A DNA stretch of 64,000 nt from Gallionella sp. (GTDB lineage Bacteria; Pseudomonadota; Gammaproteobacteria; Burkholderiales; Gallionellaceae). Shown one piece after another: positions 1 to 10,342 of the stretch. The position numbers were made by a program, and so were the translations under genes. The notes beneath the pieces are model-generated. The model was not told where the DNA came from. It searched no databases and saw only the letters and a list, made by a program, of their open reading frames with translations. How positions within the stretch are numbered: the first letter of the stretch is position 1; each line of letters starts with the position of its first letter. The DNA lies in contig PLWV01000030.1 in assembly GCA_003153155.1 (NCBI GenBank), forward strand, positions 51,989 to 115,988. The letters are read 5' to 3'.

Positions 1-1012
1 GTGAAATCATTTGCAGCAGCGCGCCTTCCATACCGTAATCGTTAAAGATGAACAAGCCCAGCGTGACGAAGCCCATGTGAGAAATCGATGAGTACGCCAC
101 CAGTTTTTTCATGTCGGTCTGGGTTAATGCCACCAGACCGATGTACACCACCGCAATCAGCGACAAAGCGATCATCACTCCGGCCAAATGATGGCTGGCA
201 TCCGGCACGATAGGTATGGAGAAACGCAGAAAACCATAAGCGCCCACCTTCAGCATGATCGCCGCCAGAATCACCGAACCGCCGGTAGGCGCTTCGACGT
301 GGGCATCCGGCAACCAGGTATGCACCGGGAACATCGGCACTTTCACCGCGAAGGCGAAGAAAAAAGCGATGAAGATCAGAATTTGCGCAGTCATCGGGAT
401 CGCGACCTGATGGAAGTCAAGTATCTCGAAGCTGCCGCCGGATTGGTTATAAAGATAGATCAACGCCACCAGCATCAGCAGCGAACCGAGCAAGGTGTAG
501 AGGAAGAACTTGACTGCCGCATACACACGATTCGCACCGCCCCACACGCCGATGATGAGAAACATCGGGATCAGCATGGCTTCCCAGAGCACATAGAACA
601 GTATGGCATCCAGCGCGGCGAACACGCCGATCATGATGCCGGACATGATCAGGAAGGATGCCATGTATTGCGCAACGCGCTTCTCGATCACCTGCCATCC
701 GGCCAGCACCACGATGGGGGTGAAGAAAGAAGTGAGCAGAATGAACAGCACCGAGATGCCATCCACGCCGAGGTGATAGTGAATGTTGAAGCGTGCGATC
801 CAGTTGTGCATCTCGACGAACTGCATCTCCGAGGTATCGCGCACAAAACTGGTATATAGAGGAATCGTCACCAGAAAGCCGAGCACCGAGCCGACCATGG
901 CCAGGATGCGCGCCAGCGGCGCATTCTTGTCGTCGCCGGTGGCCAACACCAGAATGCCGAAGATGATCGGCAACCAGATCGCAACGCTAATTATGGGTAA
1001 TCCAAAAAACAT
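1..1012 (-). CDS. nuoM: NADH-quinone oxidoreductase subunit M (partial, 3' end outside window)
   Basis: Membrane subunit of the proton-pumping arm of complex I, an antiporter-like protein. The reading frame starts at the ATG on the complement of 1010-1012 (MFFGLPIISVAIWLP) and stays open to the window edge, giving about 337 N-terminal residues of the roughly 490-500 usual for the family. An AAGGA lies about 9 nt upstream. The gene follows nuoL after a 50-bp gap in the same direction, as expected in the nuoA-N operon. The identification rests on hydrophobic NuoM-type sequence and position. The C-terminus and nuoN lie beyond the left edge. Confidence 0.93.
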   Translation of the reverse strand, partial: MFFGLPIISVAIWLPIIFGILVLATGDDKNAPLARILAMVGSVLGFLVTIPLYTSFVRDTSEMQFVEMHNWIARFNIHYHLGVDGISVLFILLTSFFTPIVVLAGWQVIEKRVAQYMASFLIMSGIMIGVFAALDAILFYVLWEAMLIPMFLIIGVWGGANRVYAAVKFFLYTLLGSLLMLVALIYLYNQSGGSFEILDFHQVAIPMTAQILIFIAFFFAFAVKVPMFPVHTWLPDAHVEAPTGGSVILAAIMLKVGAYGFLRFSIPIVPDASHHLAGVMIALSLIAVVYIGLVALTQTDMKKLVAYSSISHMGFVTLGLFIFNDYGMEGALLQMIS

Positions 1013-1062
1013 GCTGTTGTTCCTTCACTTTCTCGCTGCTATCACGCTGTTCAAACCACACA

Positions 1063-3201
1063 TCACTCAAACCAGTTCCGCACCGTCAGCAGCACGAACA
1101 CGCCGATGATCATGGAAAACGCATAGTGATAGATATAGCCGGACTGGAGATGCCGGAGCACTCCGGAAAACATGCCTACCAGCTTCGCCGAACCATTCAC
1201 TATCATTCCGTCGATCAGCTTCACATCGCCGAATTTCCACAGCAAGCGACTCGTACCGCGCGCCCCGCCGGCAAAGAACCAGTCGTTAAAGCGGTCGAAG
1301 TAATATTTGTTGTCCAGCAGGGTGTAGATGGAATGAAAACGCTTTTGAATCGCAGCAGGAATATCCGGGCGCTTCATATAGAAGAACCATGCGGTCACGA
1401 CACCCGACAAAGCGAGCCAAAACGGGAGTTCACCCACTGCATGCAAGACCTTTGCCACCGGGTCGAAATGCTCGATGGCCAGCACCGTCATGCCAGCATG
1501 ATCAAGCGAAATGTAGATGGCATCTTTAAAAAAGTTGCCAAACAGTAAAGGCTCCATGGTGAAATAACCGATGAAAACTGATGGGATCGCCAGCATGATG
1601 AGCGGGAATGTCACCACCCATGGCGATTCGTGCGGCTTCTGTCCTGGTGCGAGACCGTGGTGAGGGTCGTCGCCCGATGCTTTCTCCTCGTCATGGTCGC
1701 CATGCGCATGAGCATCCGTCTGTCCTGAGCCTCCTGAGGTATCGAAGCCTGTCCTAAGCCTTGTCGAAGGGGGCGAAGGATGCACTTGTGTCAATTCCGC
1801 ATTCGCTTCAGCGGATAGCGGATTGCCTGACTTTGTTATGCCAAAACGCTCCTCGCCATGAAACACCAGGAAGTACATACGGAACGAATAAAATGCGGTG
1901 ACGAACACCCCTGCCACCACAGCGAAATAGGCAAACTCGGCACCCGGCAAGGTCGATAGCTCAACTACCTCAATGATGCTGTCCTTGGAATAGAAACCGG
2001 AGAAGAACGGTGTGCCAATCAGCGCCAATGAACCGATCAGAAAGGTCCAATGGGTAATCTTCATGTACTTGCGCAGGCCGCCCATGTTGCGGATGTCCTG
2101 ATCGTGGTGCATGGCGATGATCACGCTACCGGCGGCAAGGAACAGCAGCGCCTTGAAGAAGGCGTGGGTCATCAGGTGGAAGATCGCCACCGAGTAAGCG
2201 GAAGCGCCCAGTGCCACGGTCATATAGCCCAGTTGCGACAACGTGGAATATGCGATCACGCGCTTGATATCGTTCTGGATAATGCCGAGAAAACCCATGA
2301 ACAGCGCGGTGATCGCACCGATGATCATCACGAACGACAGCGCGGTATCGGACAACTCGAACATTGGCGACATGCGCGCCACCATGAAGATACCGGCGGT
2401 CACCATGGTCGCAGCGTGAATCAGTGCGGAGATCGGGGTCGGGCCTTCCATCGAATCGGGCAGCCAGACATGCAACGGAAACTGTGCCGATTTACCCATC
2501 GCACCCATGAACAGCAATATGCATATCGCAGTAAGCAAATTCACCGACATGCCGGGGATTGGTGCCATATCGGCAGCGTGACTGGCCGCATTGGCGAACA
2601 CAGCGGCATAGTCCAGCGTACCGAACACCATCAACACCAAAGCGATGCCCAGCAGGAAGCCGAAGTCGCCGACGCGATTCACCAGAAAGGCTTTTAGATT
2701 GGCGTAAATCGCGGTTTCCTTGTTGTACCAGAAACCGATCAGCAGGTAGGAAACCAGGCCCACCGCTTCCCATCCGAAGAACAGTTGCATGAAATTGTTG
2801 GCCATCACCAGCATCAGCATGGAGAAGGTAAACAGCGAAATGTAACTGAAGAAACGCTGGTAGCCGGGATCTTCTTCCATATAGCCGATGGTGTAGATGT
2901 GCACCATCAGCGACACAAAGGTGACCACCAGCATCATGGTGACGGTCAGACTATCGATCAGGAAACCAACCTGAAACCTGGCATCACCCGAGGTCAGCCA
3001 GGTATAGACCGGGCCGTTGAACCTATGGCCTGCCTGCACATCGTCGAAAATCACCACAGAGGCAAAGAAGGAAACAGCTACCAGCGCGATAGTGATGCGA
3101 TGCGACCAAGCGCGACCAAGCCACTTTCCGAATAAACCGGCGGCAATCGCCCCGACCAGCGGAGCCAGCGGAACCAGCAGATAAAGGCTTTGCATATTCA
3201 T
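1063..3201 (-). CDS. nuoL: NADH-quinone oxidoreductase subunit L with an in-frame repeat insertion
   Basis: Largest antiporter-like membrane subunit of complex I, about 712 residues. I chose the ATG at 3199-3201 (MNMQSLYLLVPL) because an AAAGG lies 7 nt upstream. The longer frame that starts upstream runs through a dispersed repeat. The multi-helix core is typical (for example GWEAVGLVSYLLIGFW). Unlike usual NuoL, a hydrophilic His/Asp-rich stretch sits between two late helices at roughly residues 465-540. Part of it (PPSTRLRTGFDTSGGSGQT) is encoded by a palindromic intergenic-type repeat. The frame is intact on both sides, so the protein is probably functional and the insert is tolerated in a loop. 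Confidence 0.95.
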   Translation of the reverse strand: MNMQSLYLLVPLAPLVGAIAAGLFGKWLGRAWSHRITIALVAVSFFASVVIFDDVQAGHRFNGPVYTWLTSGDARFQVGFLIDSLTVTMMLVVTFVSLMVHIYTIGYMEEDPGYQRFFSYISLFTFSMLMLVMANNFMQLFFGWEAVGLVSYLLIGFWYNKETAIYANLKAFLVNRVGDFGFLLGIALVLMVFGTLDYAAVFANAASHAADMAPIPGMSVNLLTAICILLFMGAMGKSAQFPLHVWLPDSMEGPTPISALIHAATMVTAGIFMVARMSPMFELSDTALSFVMIIGAITALFMGFLGIIQNDIKRVIAYSTLSQLGYMTVALGASAYSVAIFHLMTHAFFKALLFLAAGSVIIAMHHDQDIRNMGGLRKYMKITHWTFLIGSLALIGTPFFSGFYSKDSIIEVVELSTLPGAEFAYFAVVAGVFVTAFYSFRMYFLVFHGEERFGITKSGNPLSAEANAELTQVHPSPPSTRLRTGFDTSGGSGQTDAHAHGDHDEEKASGDDPHHGLAPGQKPHESPWVVTFPLIMLAIPSVFIGYFTMEPLLFGNFFKDAIYISLDHAGMTVLAIEHFDPVAKVLHAVGELPFWLALSGVVTAWFFYMKRPDIPAAIQKRFHSIYTLLDNKYYFDRFNDWFFAGGARGTSRLLWKFGDVKLIDGMIVNGSAKLVGMFSGVLRHLQSGYIYHYAFSMIIGVFVLLTVRNWFE
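1721..1775. repeat. Palindromic repeat inserted in frame in nuoL (CTTCGACAAGG...TCAGGACAG type)
   Basis: On the minus strand the bases read CCTTCGACAAGGCTTAGGAC, then CTTCGATACCTCAGGAGGCT, then CAGGACAG. This is two imperfect inverted copies of the TTCGA...TCAGGACAG unit. The same unit stands alone in an intergenic region at 17266-17288. Such units are normally intergenic. Here one encodes about 19 residues of NuoL without breaking the frame. Confidence 0.7.
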
Positions 3202-3260
3202 AATGAAACCTTTAAAAATCGTAGCGAGCGGTTCGAGAGCAAGGCGCACGGCGCGTTGCA

Positions 3261-3310
3261 TGGCCATTCGACTAAGCTGGCAAAAGAACGCCAGCCAAGT
3301 CGCTGGTCAG
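3261..3310 (-). repeat. Hairpin repeat family 1, copy A (nuoK-nuoL spacer)
   Basis: The unit reads GGCCATTCGACTAAGCTGGC, an AAAAGAAC loop, then GCCAGCCAAGTCGCTGGTC. The two arms are complementary around the GCTGGC/GCCAGC core. The same ACTTGGCTG...CAGCCTAGTC architecture recurs at 13.7, 17.3, 34.0, 59.0 and 60.9 kb. Here it lies in the 210-bp spacer between nuoK and nuoL. Confidence 0.65.
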
Positions 3311-3410
3311 CGCAGCGAACGAGACATACCAAATGGGTAGGCGAAGAGCGAGCACCGCGTAACGCCGCTATCGAATCGCGCAGTAGATTTTTAGAGGTTT
3401 CCATTGCGCA

Positions 3411-3716
3411 TCAACCTTTCAAACTGTCGAGATCATCGACATTGATGGTGTTCAGATTACGGAACAGCACCACCAGAATCGCCAAACCGATGGCAGCTTC
3501 GGCTGCGGCCACGGTCATAATAAAGAATACGAAGACTTGTCCGGCGGTATCGTTCAAATAATGCGAAAACGCCAGGAAGTTGGTATTCACCGCCAACAGC
3601 ATCATTTCGATCGCCATCAGCAGCACGATCAGGTTTTTACGGTTCAGAAAGATGCCGACCACGCTGATGGCAAACAGCACGGCGCTCAGTACAAGATAAT
3701 GCGACAGTGTTAGCAC
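3411..3716 (-). CDS. nuoK: NADH-quinone oxidoreductase subunit K
   Basis: Small three-helix membrane subunit of complex I, 101 residues, the usual family length. I chose the GTG on the complement of 3714-3716 (reading LTLSHYLVL after the initiator) because this matches typical betaproteobacterial NuoK N-termini and a GGGAG lies about 8 nt upstream. The longer upstream frame overlaps nuoJ. Two buried glutamates expected in NuoK are present in the helices (AIEMMLL and AAAEAAIGL). It is separated from nuoL by a repeat-filled spacer and lies directly after nuoJ. Confidence 0.94.
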   Translation of the reverse strand: MLTLSHYLVLSAVLFAISVVGIFLNRKNLIVLLMAIEMMLLAVNTNFLAFSHYLNDTAGQVFVFFIMTVAAAEAAIGLAILVVLFRNLNTINVDDLDSLKG

Positions 3717-3738
3717 TCTTCTCGCTCCCTTGATTGGT

Positions 3739-4419
3739 TTAGTCTTTACGCTCGGACGGGTGCCCGGCCACAAGTTTTTCGGACGGGTGCCCGGCCAAAA
3801 GCTTCTCGGACGGGTGCCCGGCCAAAAGCTTCTCGGACTGCATCGGAACGATACGCAAGCGATCCGCCTTCTTTACCGCAACCTGTTCGGAGACCACCTG
3901 CGATTTGGCATCTTTGCGACGACGCAAGGTCAGTGCAATCGCGGCCACCATCGCCACCAGCAGGATCACGGCGGCAATCTCAAATGGATACACATAGTCG
4001 GTATAGATCAAACGCCCCAACTCTTTGGTATTACTATAATCAGCAGCATGTTTGACAGCGACCATGCCATCGGAAGTCTCATGCGAGCCCAGCACCCAGA
4101 TCATCTCAAACGCCATCAAACCGGCCAATGCCGCACCAAATGGCAACCACCGCCAGAATCCTTCGCGCAGGCGCACCAAATTGATATCCAGCATCATCAC
4201 CACGAACAGGAACAACACCATCACCGCGCCAACATACACCAGCACCAGCGTGATGGCGAGGAATTCGGCTTCAAGCAACAGCCAGATGCCGGCGGAGCTG
4301 ATGAACGCCAACACCAGGAACAGCACCGCGTGCACCGGATTGCTCGCGGTGATCACACGCAATGCCGCGAACACGATCAACGCCGCGAATACATAAAACA
4401 CGATGGTTTCAAAACTCAT
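3739..4419 (-). CDS. nuoJ: NADH-quinone oxidoreductase subunit J with repeat-derived C-terminus
   Basis: Five-helix membrane subunit of complex I, 226 residues. The N-terminal 165 or so residues are ordinary NuoJ ([37 protein letters not shown]). The last 30 residues are unusual: three tandem copies of SEKL(L/V)AGHP end the protein. They are encoded by a 27-bp tandem repeat whose unit (CGGGTGCCCGGCC) also occurs next to arsC and tpiA. The repeat has therefore replaced or extended the native C-terminus. The tail should be cytoplasmic or periplasmic and dispensable (inference). Confidence 0.94.
   Translation of the reverse strand: MSFETIVFYVFAALIVFAALRVITASNPVHAVLFLVLAFISSAGIWLLLEAEFLAITLVLVYVGAVMVLFLFVVMMLDINLVRLREGFWRWLPFGAALAGLMAFEMIWVLGSHETSDGMVAVKHAADYSNTKELGRLIYTDYVYPFEIAAVILLVAMVAAIALTLRRRKDAKSQVVSEQVAVKKADRLRIVPMQSEKLLAGHPSEKLLAGHPSEKLVAGHPSERKD
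3753..3833. repeat. 27-bp tandem repeat, three copies, inside the nuoJ 3' end
   Basis: Three consecutive 27-bp units at 3753-3779, 3780-3806 and 3807-3833. Each begins CGGACGGGTGCCCGGCC; the last two are identical and the first differs at a few bases. Because 27 is divisible by three, the array stays in frame and encodes SEKLLAGHP three times. The same GGGTGCCCGGCCAAAAG module is found singly near 60930 within repeat family 1. Confidence 0.9.
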
Positions 4420-4440
4420 TAACTTGCCCTTTATTCCTGC

Positions 4441-4929
4441 TTACCGGTACTTGGCATCCGCCGCCCTATCCTTGGCGATCTGCTCTTCATATTTATCGCC
4501 CATCGCCAGCAACATCGGCTTGGTGTAATACAAGTCGCCGCGCTTCTCGCCGTGATACTCGAACACGCGCGTTTCGACAATCGCGTCCACCGGACAGGAC
4601 TCTTCGCAGAAGCCGCAGAAGATGCACTTGGTCAGGTCGATGTCATATTGCGTAGTGCGCCTTGTGCCGTCCTCACGTTCGGCCACTTCGATCTTGATCG
4701 CCAGTGCCGGACAGACCGCCTCGCACAGCTTGCAACCGATGCAACGTTCTTCGCCATTGGCATAACGGCGCAGCGCGTGCAGGCCGCGAAAACGATAGCT
4801 CTGCGGGGTCTTTTCTTCGGGGAACTGCACGGTGATCTTGCGCGCGAAGAAATACCGCCCGGTCAGCGCCATGCCTTTAACCAACTCATAGAGCAGGAAG
4901 GTCTTGAAGAAATTTTTGATCTTTTCCAT
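4441..4929 (-). CDS. nuoI: NADH-quinone oxidoreductase subunit I (two 4Fe-4S clusters)
   Basis: Peripheral-arm subunit of complex I, 162 residues, normal length. Two ferredoxin motifs are visible, [12 protein letters not shown] and [12 protein letters not shown], which carry clusters N6a and N6b and pass electrons toward NuoB. An N-terminal amphipathic segment ([20 protein letters not shown]) fits membrane anchoring. It lies between nuoH and nuoJ in the canonical order. Confidence 0.97.
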   Translation of the reverse strand: MEKIKNFFKTFLLYELVKGMALTGRYFFARKITVQFPEEKTPQSYRFRGLHALRRYANGEERCIGCKLCEAVCPALAIKIEVAEREDGTRRTTQYDIDLTKCIFCGFCEESCPVDAIVETRVFEYHGEKRGDLYYTKPMLLAMGDKYEEQIAKDRAADAKYR

Positions 4930-4965
4930 TTTTATATCCTTGTACGGGCGCGATTAATCGCGCCC

Positions 4966-6006
4966 CTACCACCACCAATACGGGGTCTGCATCCACACCG
5001 CAATCACCACGACCCAGATGATGGTGAGCGGAATAAACACTTTCCAGCCAAGGCGCATGAGCTGGTCATAGCGATAGCGCGGAAAGGTCGCGCGGAACCA
5101 CAGGAACAAGAACAATATGAAGGAGACCTTGCCCAGCAGCCAGATGAAGCTGTCCGGCAGGAACGGCAGCGGCGACAACCATCCACCCAGAAACATGATC
5201 GAGGTAAGGAAGGCGATCAGAATCATGTTGGCATATTCGGCCAGGAAAAACAGCGCAAACGCTATGCCGGAATATTCCACATGGAAACCCGCGACGATCT
5301 CCGACTCGCCTTCGGCCATGTCAAACGGCGCGCGGTTGGTTTCCGCCACGCCGGAAATCAGATACACCAGGAACATCGGGAACAGCGGCAATACATACCA
5401 GTTCAGCATGCCAAGACCGCCTTGCTGGCCGCGCACGATGTCACCCAGATTCATGCTTTGCGAGAGCATCAGCACGCACACCAGCGCGAAGCCCATGGCG
5501 ATTTCATACGACACGATCTGTGCTGCGGAACGCACCGCGCCGATGAATGCATATTTGGAATTGGATGCCCATCCGGCGATGATGATGCCATACACCCCCA
5601 GCGAGGTCATCGCCAGGATGTACAACAGCCCGGCATTGAGATCGGCCACCGCCATCCCGTCACTGAACGGCACGACTGCCCACGCCGCCAGCGACGGGGC
5701 CAAGGCCATGATAGGAGCAAGAACGAACAGGAATTTGCTGGAACCGGTCGGAATGATGATTTCCTTGAGCAGCAATTTCACGCCGTCGGCAATCGGTTGC
5801 AGCAGCCCGAAATAACCGACGCGATTCGGACCGATACGGATTTGCATGTAGCCGAGGACCTTGCGCTCCGCCAGTGTCATATAGGCGACCCCACCCATGA
5901 TCGGCAATACGATCGCCAGGATTTTTACCAGCGTCCAGATCGGCAGCCAAGCTGGGCCGAGCAGGTTCTGCCCGGCCAGTTCCAGAGTTTGCAGCAGCTC
6001 CATCAT
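4966..6006 (-). CDS. nuoH: NADH-quinone oxidoreductase subunit H
   Basis: Membrane subunit that forms the entry of the quinone channel in complex I, 346 residues with about eight predicted helices. Diagnostic stretches are [19 protein letters not shown] and [18 protein letters not shown]. The latter is the conserved acidic loop facing the quinone cavity. Its ATG overlaps the nuoG stop codon by an ATGA, implying translational coupling. Confidence 0.97.
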   Translation of the reverse strand: MMELLQTLELAGQNLLGPAWLPIWTLVKILAIVLPIMGGVAYMTLAERKVLGYMQIRIGPNRVGYFGLLQPIADGVKLLLKEIIIPTGSSKFLFVLAPIMALAPSLAAWAVVPFSDGMAVADLNAGLLYILAMTSLGVYGIIIAGWASNSKYAFIGAVRSAAQIVSYEIAMGFALVCVLMLSQSMNLGDIVRGQQGGLGMLNWYVLPLFPMFLVYLISGVAETNRAPFDMAEGESEIVAGFHVEYSGIAFALFFLAEYANMILIAFLTSIMFLGGWLSPLPFLPDSFIWLLGKVSFILFLFLWFRATFPRYRYDQLMRLGWKVFIPLTIIWVVVIAVWMQTPYWWW

Positions 6007-8402
6007 GCCCGTTCCCCAGATATCGGTTCCACGGTAAGCGTCCCAAACATCGCACCCAACTCCGCCGTGATCGGATGCCCCGCCGCTACGCGCGCAGTAG
6101 CGACAGGCATGCTGTCATCCGCCCGCGCCACCAGGCTCGCGCTTGCTTTGCCCTGATTCACTCTCACAGTATCACCGGATCGCACACCCAGCTTCTGCAA
6201 CTCGCTGCTATGCATCACCACACAGGGAGTTGCCGCGTCGTGCGTCATTTGCAGCGAGGCTGCGCGACGCACCACCGCATCGGCGAAGTATATCGGCACA
6301 TCGCTGACGCGCTGCAAACCTTGGCTGTTGCTGCTTGTCGCAGCTTGCAGTGCGACAGCGAGGATATGACTGTCCAAACCGGTGATGTGATTGTTCAACT
6401 TATCCGCCACGCTCATTGCGCCATCTTTCTTGGGCAACACTTCATCGCGCACCGCTTCGCCGGAGTCATAATCAAAGCCCGACACCTCCAGCAGGTTGCC
6501 CAAAACGCGCAACACCTTCCATGCCGGACGCGATTCGCCGAGCGGTCTGACCGCGCCCCTGAAACTTTGCACGCGGCCTTCGGTGTTAACAAACGTACCG
6601 GAAGTTTCCGTGAACGGCGCGATAGGCAACAGCACATCGGCGTAATCAGTCGCGTGGTGTTTGTAGGCGGATAACGCCACCACCATATCGGCGGCGTACA
6701 TCGCAGTCATCGCCTGTTGCGGATCATGCATATCAAGTTCCGGCTCGACATTCAGCAGAACGTAGGCCTTGCGCGGCGATGCCAGCATCTGCGCGGCATT
6801 CATGCCTTTTGCACCAGACGGCATTGCCCCGGCCAGATAGCCACCGACACTATTCGCCGCTTCACCCAGGAAGCCGAACTTCGCAGCGCACAATGCGGCG
6901 ATATGCTCGGCCAGCAAAGCGATCTGCGCAGCTTGCGGATGTTGTTGCGCGAAGTTGCCCAGCAGCACCGCGGCACGTTCGCCGCTCGCCAGACTGTGCG
7001 CGATGGCAAACGCTTGCGCGGAGGGTTGCACAGCTTCGATGATTTTCTGCGCTTCGCCAGACAGTGCGGCTGTCTTTTCTACCGCGAGTGCTTTCAAGAT
7101 TTGCGCCAAAGTACTCGTTAACTCGCTCGGTGCGACGATGGACTTGTTCATCACCGGCATCAACAGCTCATCATCGCTTGCGTGAACGATGTTGGCCTGC
7201 GCACCGCGCTTGACTGCCTGTCTTACACGTTGCGCCAACAGGGGGTGGTCTTTGCGCAGGAAGCTGCCGACGATCAGGAAGCGGTCACGGGTATTGATGT
7301 CCGCGACCGGCATCCCCAACCAGGGAGCACCAGACTGCCTGCCATCGGCACTGAAGTCGGACTGACGCAAACGGAAATCCACGTTGCCGCTGCCCAATCC
7401 GCGCATCAGTTTTTGCAGCAAGTACAGTTCTTCTAGCGTGCTGTGCGGCGTAGCCAGCGCGGCGATCTGCTCTGCTCCGGCTGTGGTGCTGATTTGGCGC
7501 AAACCGTTCGCCACATACTCCAGCGCGGCTTGCCATCCGACTTCTATCCACTTGCCGTCTTGCTTGAGCATCGGCTTGGTCAAACGCTCAGTAGCGTTCA
7601 GCCCTTCATAACTAAACCTATCCTTATCGGAAATCCAGCATTCGTTGATGGCTTCGTTCTCGATCGGTAAAACGCGCAGCACTTTATTGTCCTTCACCTG
7701 CACCGCCAGATTGGAACCCAAGCCATCGTGCGGGCTGACCGACTTGCGCTGCGACAACTCCCAGTTGCGTGCGGTGTAACGGAACGGCTTGCTGGTCAGC
7801 GCGCCTACCGGACACAGATCGATCATGTTGCCGGACAACTCGGAATCCACCGTGCTGTTCACAAAGCTCATGATCTCGGCATGCTCGCTGCGGAACGCCA
7901 TACCCAGTTCCATTACCCCGGCGATCTCCTGTCCAAAACGCACACAGCGTGTGCAGTGGATGCAGCGGTTCATCTCTTCGGTGGACACCAGCGGCCCGAT
8001 GTCCTTGTGCATCACACTGCGCTTGGGTTCCTGATAACGCGATGCGCTGTCACCGTATCCCACCGCCAGATCCTGCAATTGACATTCACCGCCCTGATCG
8101 CAAATCGGGCAATCGAGCGGATGGTTGATCAGCAAGAACTCCATCACGCCTTGCTGTGCCTTGACCGCCATCTCCGAGTGGGTGTGTACCTTCATGCCTT
8201 CCGCAGCCGGGGTCGCGCAGGCAGGCATCGGCTTGGGAGCCTTCTCGATTTCAACCAGGCACATACGGCAATTGGCCGCGATGGACAATTTCTTGTGATA
8301 GCAGAAATACGGGATATAGATGCCGAGCTTGTTCGCCGCATCCATCACGGTGGAACCGCGCTCGGTCTCGACTGACTTGCCATCAATTTCAAAGTTGATC
8401 AT
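6003..8402 (-). CDS. nuoG: NADH-quinone oxidoreductase subunit G
   Basis: Iron-sulfur subunit of the NADH-oxidising arm, 799 residues. The N-terminal 2Fe-2S ferredoxin domain (about residues 1-80), the His-Cys3 cluster region ([18 protein letters not shown], about 94-111) and a further 4Fe-4S region ([16 protein letters not shown]) are visible. They are followed by a long molybdopterin-oxidoreductase-like domain that lacks cofactor chemistry in this family. An AAGGA lies about 10 nt upstream of the ATG. The 140-bp gap to nuoF is unusual within a nuo operon and is filled by a dispersed repeat. Confidence 0.96.
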   Translation of the reverse strand: MINFEIDGKSVETERGSTVMDAANKLGIYIPYFCYHKKLSIAANCRMCLVEIEKAPKPMPACATPAAEGMKVHTHSEMAVKAQQGVMEFLLINHPLDCPICDQGGECQLQDLAVGYGDSASRYQEPKRSVMHKDIGPLVSTEEMNRCIHCTRCVRFGQEIAGVMELGMAFRSEHAEIMSFVNSTVDSELSGNMIDLCPVGALTSKPFRYTARNWELSQRKSVSPHDGLGSNLAVQVKDNKVLRVLPIENEAINECWISDKDRFSYEGLNATERLTKPMLKQDGKWIEVGWQAALEYVANGLRQISTTAGAEQIAALATPHSTLEELYLLQKLMRGLGSGNVDFRLRQSDFSADGRQSGAPWLGMPVADINTRDRFLIVGSFLRKDHPLLAQRVRQAVKRGAQANIVHASDDELLMPVMNKSIVAPSELTSTLAQILKALAVEKTAALSGEAQKIIEAVQPSAQAFAIAHSLASGERAAVLLGNFAQQHPQAAQIALLAEHIAALCAAKFGFLGEAANSVGGYLAGAMPSGAKGMNAAQMLASPRKAYVLLNVEPELDMHDPQQAMTAMYAADMVVALSAYKHHATDYADVLLPIAPFTETSGTFVNTEGRVQSFRGAVRPLGESRPAWKVLRVLGNLLEVSGFDYDSGEAVRDEVLPKKDGAMSVADKLNNHITGLDSHILAVALQAATSSNSQGLQRVSDVPIYFADAVVRRAASLQMTHDAATPCVVMHSSELQKLGVRSGDTVRVNQGKASASLVARADDSMPVATARVAAGHPITAELGAMFGTLTVEPISGERA

Positions 8403-8430
8403 TACTCACTCAATCCTTCAGCTTTACACC

Positions 8431-8545
8431 AACGGGCATGACAAGTTGCCACCCCTGATAATGAAACCAGCCATGCCCGTTTCCCTCTCCCCAACCCTCT
8501 CCCGCAAGCGGGCGAGGGAGCAAACGAATCGCTGCGCGAGTTTCA
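8431..8545. repeat. Dispersed repeat family 2, copy in the nuoF-nuoG spacer
   Basis: The element starts AACGGGCATGACA, continues through CCTGATAATGAAAC and CATGCCCGTTTCCC, then a hairpin (CTCTCCCGCAAGCGGGCGAG), and ends AACGAATCGCTGCGCGAG. The outer AACGGGCATG/CATGCCCGTT blocks are inverted repeats. The same order of blocks occurs between kdpB and kdpC (31886-31995), and a partial copy follows dgkA. The right edge touches the nuoF stop codon. Confidence 0.8.
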
Positions 8546-9829
8546 CGTTAAACAACGCTTGTGTTCGATGTGATATTCAAACTCGTCGCGGAAATGCCTG
8601 AGCATGCCCTGCACCGGCCACACCGCGGCCTCGCCCAAAGCGCAAATGGTGCGCCCGGCAATGTTCTCGCCCACGCTTAACAACAAATCCAGATCTTCCT
8701 TGCGCCCTTCGCCATGCTCGATACGATGCACGATGCGATACAGCCAACCGGTACCTTCGCGGCAAGGCGTACATTGGCCGCAGGATTCCTCATAATAGAA
8801 GTAAGACAAACGTTCCAGCGCACGCACCATGCAGGTGGTGTCATCCATGATGATCACCGCACCGCTGCCCAGACCGGAACCCGCCTTGGCAATGGAGTCA
8901 TAGTCCATGTCCAGATCCATCATGATCTCGCCAGGCAACACCGGCATGGACGAGCCGCCCGGAATACAGGCTTTCAGTTTGCGCCCGCCGCGCATCCCGC
9001 CGGCCATTTCCAGCAGTTTCTTGAACGGCGTTCCCATCGGCACTTCGAAGTTGCCCGGATTATTCACATGGCCGGAAACGGAAAACAGCTTGGTGCCGCC
9101 GTTGTTGGGCCTGCCCAGTTCCATGAATTTCTGCCCGCCGTGATTGATGATGTAGGGAATGCTGGCAAAGGTTTCGGTATTGTTGATGGTGGTCGGCTTG
9201 CCATACAGACCAAAGCTGGCCGGAAACGGCGGCTTGAAACGCGGCTGGCCTTTTTTGCCTTCAATGGATTCCAGCAATGCCGTTTCTTCGCCGCAGATAT
9301 ACGCGCCATAGCCGAGATGGTTGTGCAGGTCGAAGCAGAAATCCGTGCCCATGATATGGTCGCCGAGATAACCGGCGGCACGCGCCAGTTCGCAGGTTTC
9401 TTCCATGCGCTCATAGGCCTCAAAGATTTCGCCGTGCACATAGTTATAGCCGGTTTTCACACCCATGGTGTAAGCGGCGATGGCCATGCCCTCGATCAGC
9501 AGATGCGGGTTGTAACGCATGATGTCCCAGTCTTTGCAGGTGCCCGGCTCACCCTCATCAGAATTGCAGACGATGTATTTGTCGCCCTCGAATTGACGCG
9601 GCATAAAGCTCCACTTCAATCCGGTAGGGAATCCCGCGCCGCCACGCCCGCGCAACGCCGACGCCTTGACCTCGGCGATGATCTCATCCGGCGTCATCTT
9701 TTCGGTCAGCACCTTGCGCAGCGCCTGATAACCGCCAACCTTGAGATAATTTTCCAGCGTCCATGGCTGGTCGAAACCCATCGTGGTAAAAATGACAGGG
9801 CCGTTCATAATTTTTTCAGCGCCGCTCAT
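8543..9829 (-). CDS. nuoF: NADH-quinone oxidoreductase subunit F (NADH- and FMN-binding)
   Basis: Complex I subunit that oxidises NADH, 428 residues. Visible motifs are the NADH-binding glycine-rich [10 protein letters not shown] (about residue 60), the FMN region [15 protein letters not shown], and the cluster-N3 cysteines in [14 protein letters not shown]. The start at 9829 is supported by ATGA overlap with the nuoE stop. The final residues (HKRCLT) and the stop codon lie at the edge of repeat family 2, so the native C-terminus may have been altered slightly by the repeat. Confidence 0.97.
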   Translation of the reverse strand: MSGAEKIMNGPVIFTTMGFDQPWTLENYLKVGGYQALRKVLTEKMTPDEIIAEVKASALRGRGGAGFPTGLKWSFMPRQFEGDKYIVCNSDEGEPGTCKDWDIMRYNPHLLIEGMAIAAYTMGVKTGYNYVHGEIFEAYERMEETCELARAAGYLGDHIMGTDFCFDLHNHLGYGAYICGEETALLESIEGKKGQPRFKPPFPASFGLYGKPTTINNTETFASIPYIINHGGQKFMELGRPNNGGTKLFSVSGHVNNPGNFEVPMGTPFKKLLEMAGGMRGGRKLKACIPGGSSMPVLPGEIMMDLDMDYDSIAKAGSGLGSGAVIIMDDTTCMVRALERLSYFYYEESCGQCTPCREGTGWLYRIVHRIEHGEGRKEDLDLLLSVGENIAGRTICALGEAAVWPVQGMLRHFRDEFEYHIEHKRCLT

Positions 9830-10308
9830 GATTTATCCAGCTCCGCTAATATTTGATCGATCTTTTCCGGTGTCAAACGGCCGCACAATTTTTTATTGCT
9901 GATGGTGAACAGTGGCGCATCTATACACGCCCCCATACACTCGCCCTCGCGTAAACCAAATTTTCCATCTGCGGTCGCTTCACCGAAACCGATGCCCAGC
10001 CTGGATTTAAGATACTCAACAGTTTCATTGGCGCCGCCCAACTGGCAGGACAAATTGGTGCACACAGTGATGGTGTGCTTGCCCATCGGTTTGAGGTTAT
10101 ACATGTGGTAAAAAGTCGCCACTTCGTACACCGCTATCTGTGGCATACCCAGATATGACGCGATGTCCGCCATATCATCAGTGGCAATCCAGCCCTTTTC
10201 GTCTTGCACAAAACGCAATGCGGACATCACCGCAGACTGCTTCTGATCCGCCGGATACTTCTTCAACTCGCGGTTGATCCTGGCTTGAATTTGTTCAGAC
10301 AGCATCAA
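9826..10308 (-). CDS. nuoE: NADH-quinone oxidoreductase subunit E (2Fe-2S)
   Basis: Thioredoxin-like 2Fe-2S subunit of complex I carrying cluster N1a, 160 residues. The four ligands fall in [12 protein letters not shown] and [11 protein letters not shown]. The N-terminal helical part (residues 1-75) contains the typical [11 protein letters not shown]. Two start ATGs are adjacent (MML); either is plausible. It overlaps nuoF by four bases and follows nuoD after a short gap. Confidence 0.96.
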   Translation of the reverse strand: MMLSEQIQARINRELKKYPADQKQSAVMSALRFVQDEKGWIATDDMADIASYLGMPQIAVYEVATFYHMYNLKPMGKHTITVCTNLSCQLGGANETVEYLKSRLGIGFGEATADGKFGLREGECMGACIDAPLFTISNKKLCGRLTPEKIDQILAELDKS

Positions 10309-10342
10309 AACACTCCGATAAATTTGTTTACAGAAACATCCA

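Noticed and set aside
188..859. Long plus-strand open frame opposite nuoM, and many similar His/Gln/Arg-rich frames opposite nuo, dxs, ispA, kdp and olsA
   Set aside because: They mirror strongly recognisable genes on the other strand, have biased His/Arg/Gln composition and no family resemblance; they are antisense shadows.
3753..3833. Tandem repeat considered as a CRISPR-like array
   Set aside because: Units are contiguous with no spacers and lie in the nuoJ coding frame; no cas genes nearby.
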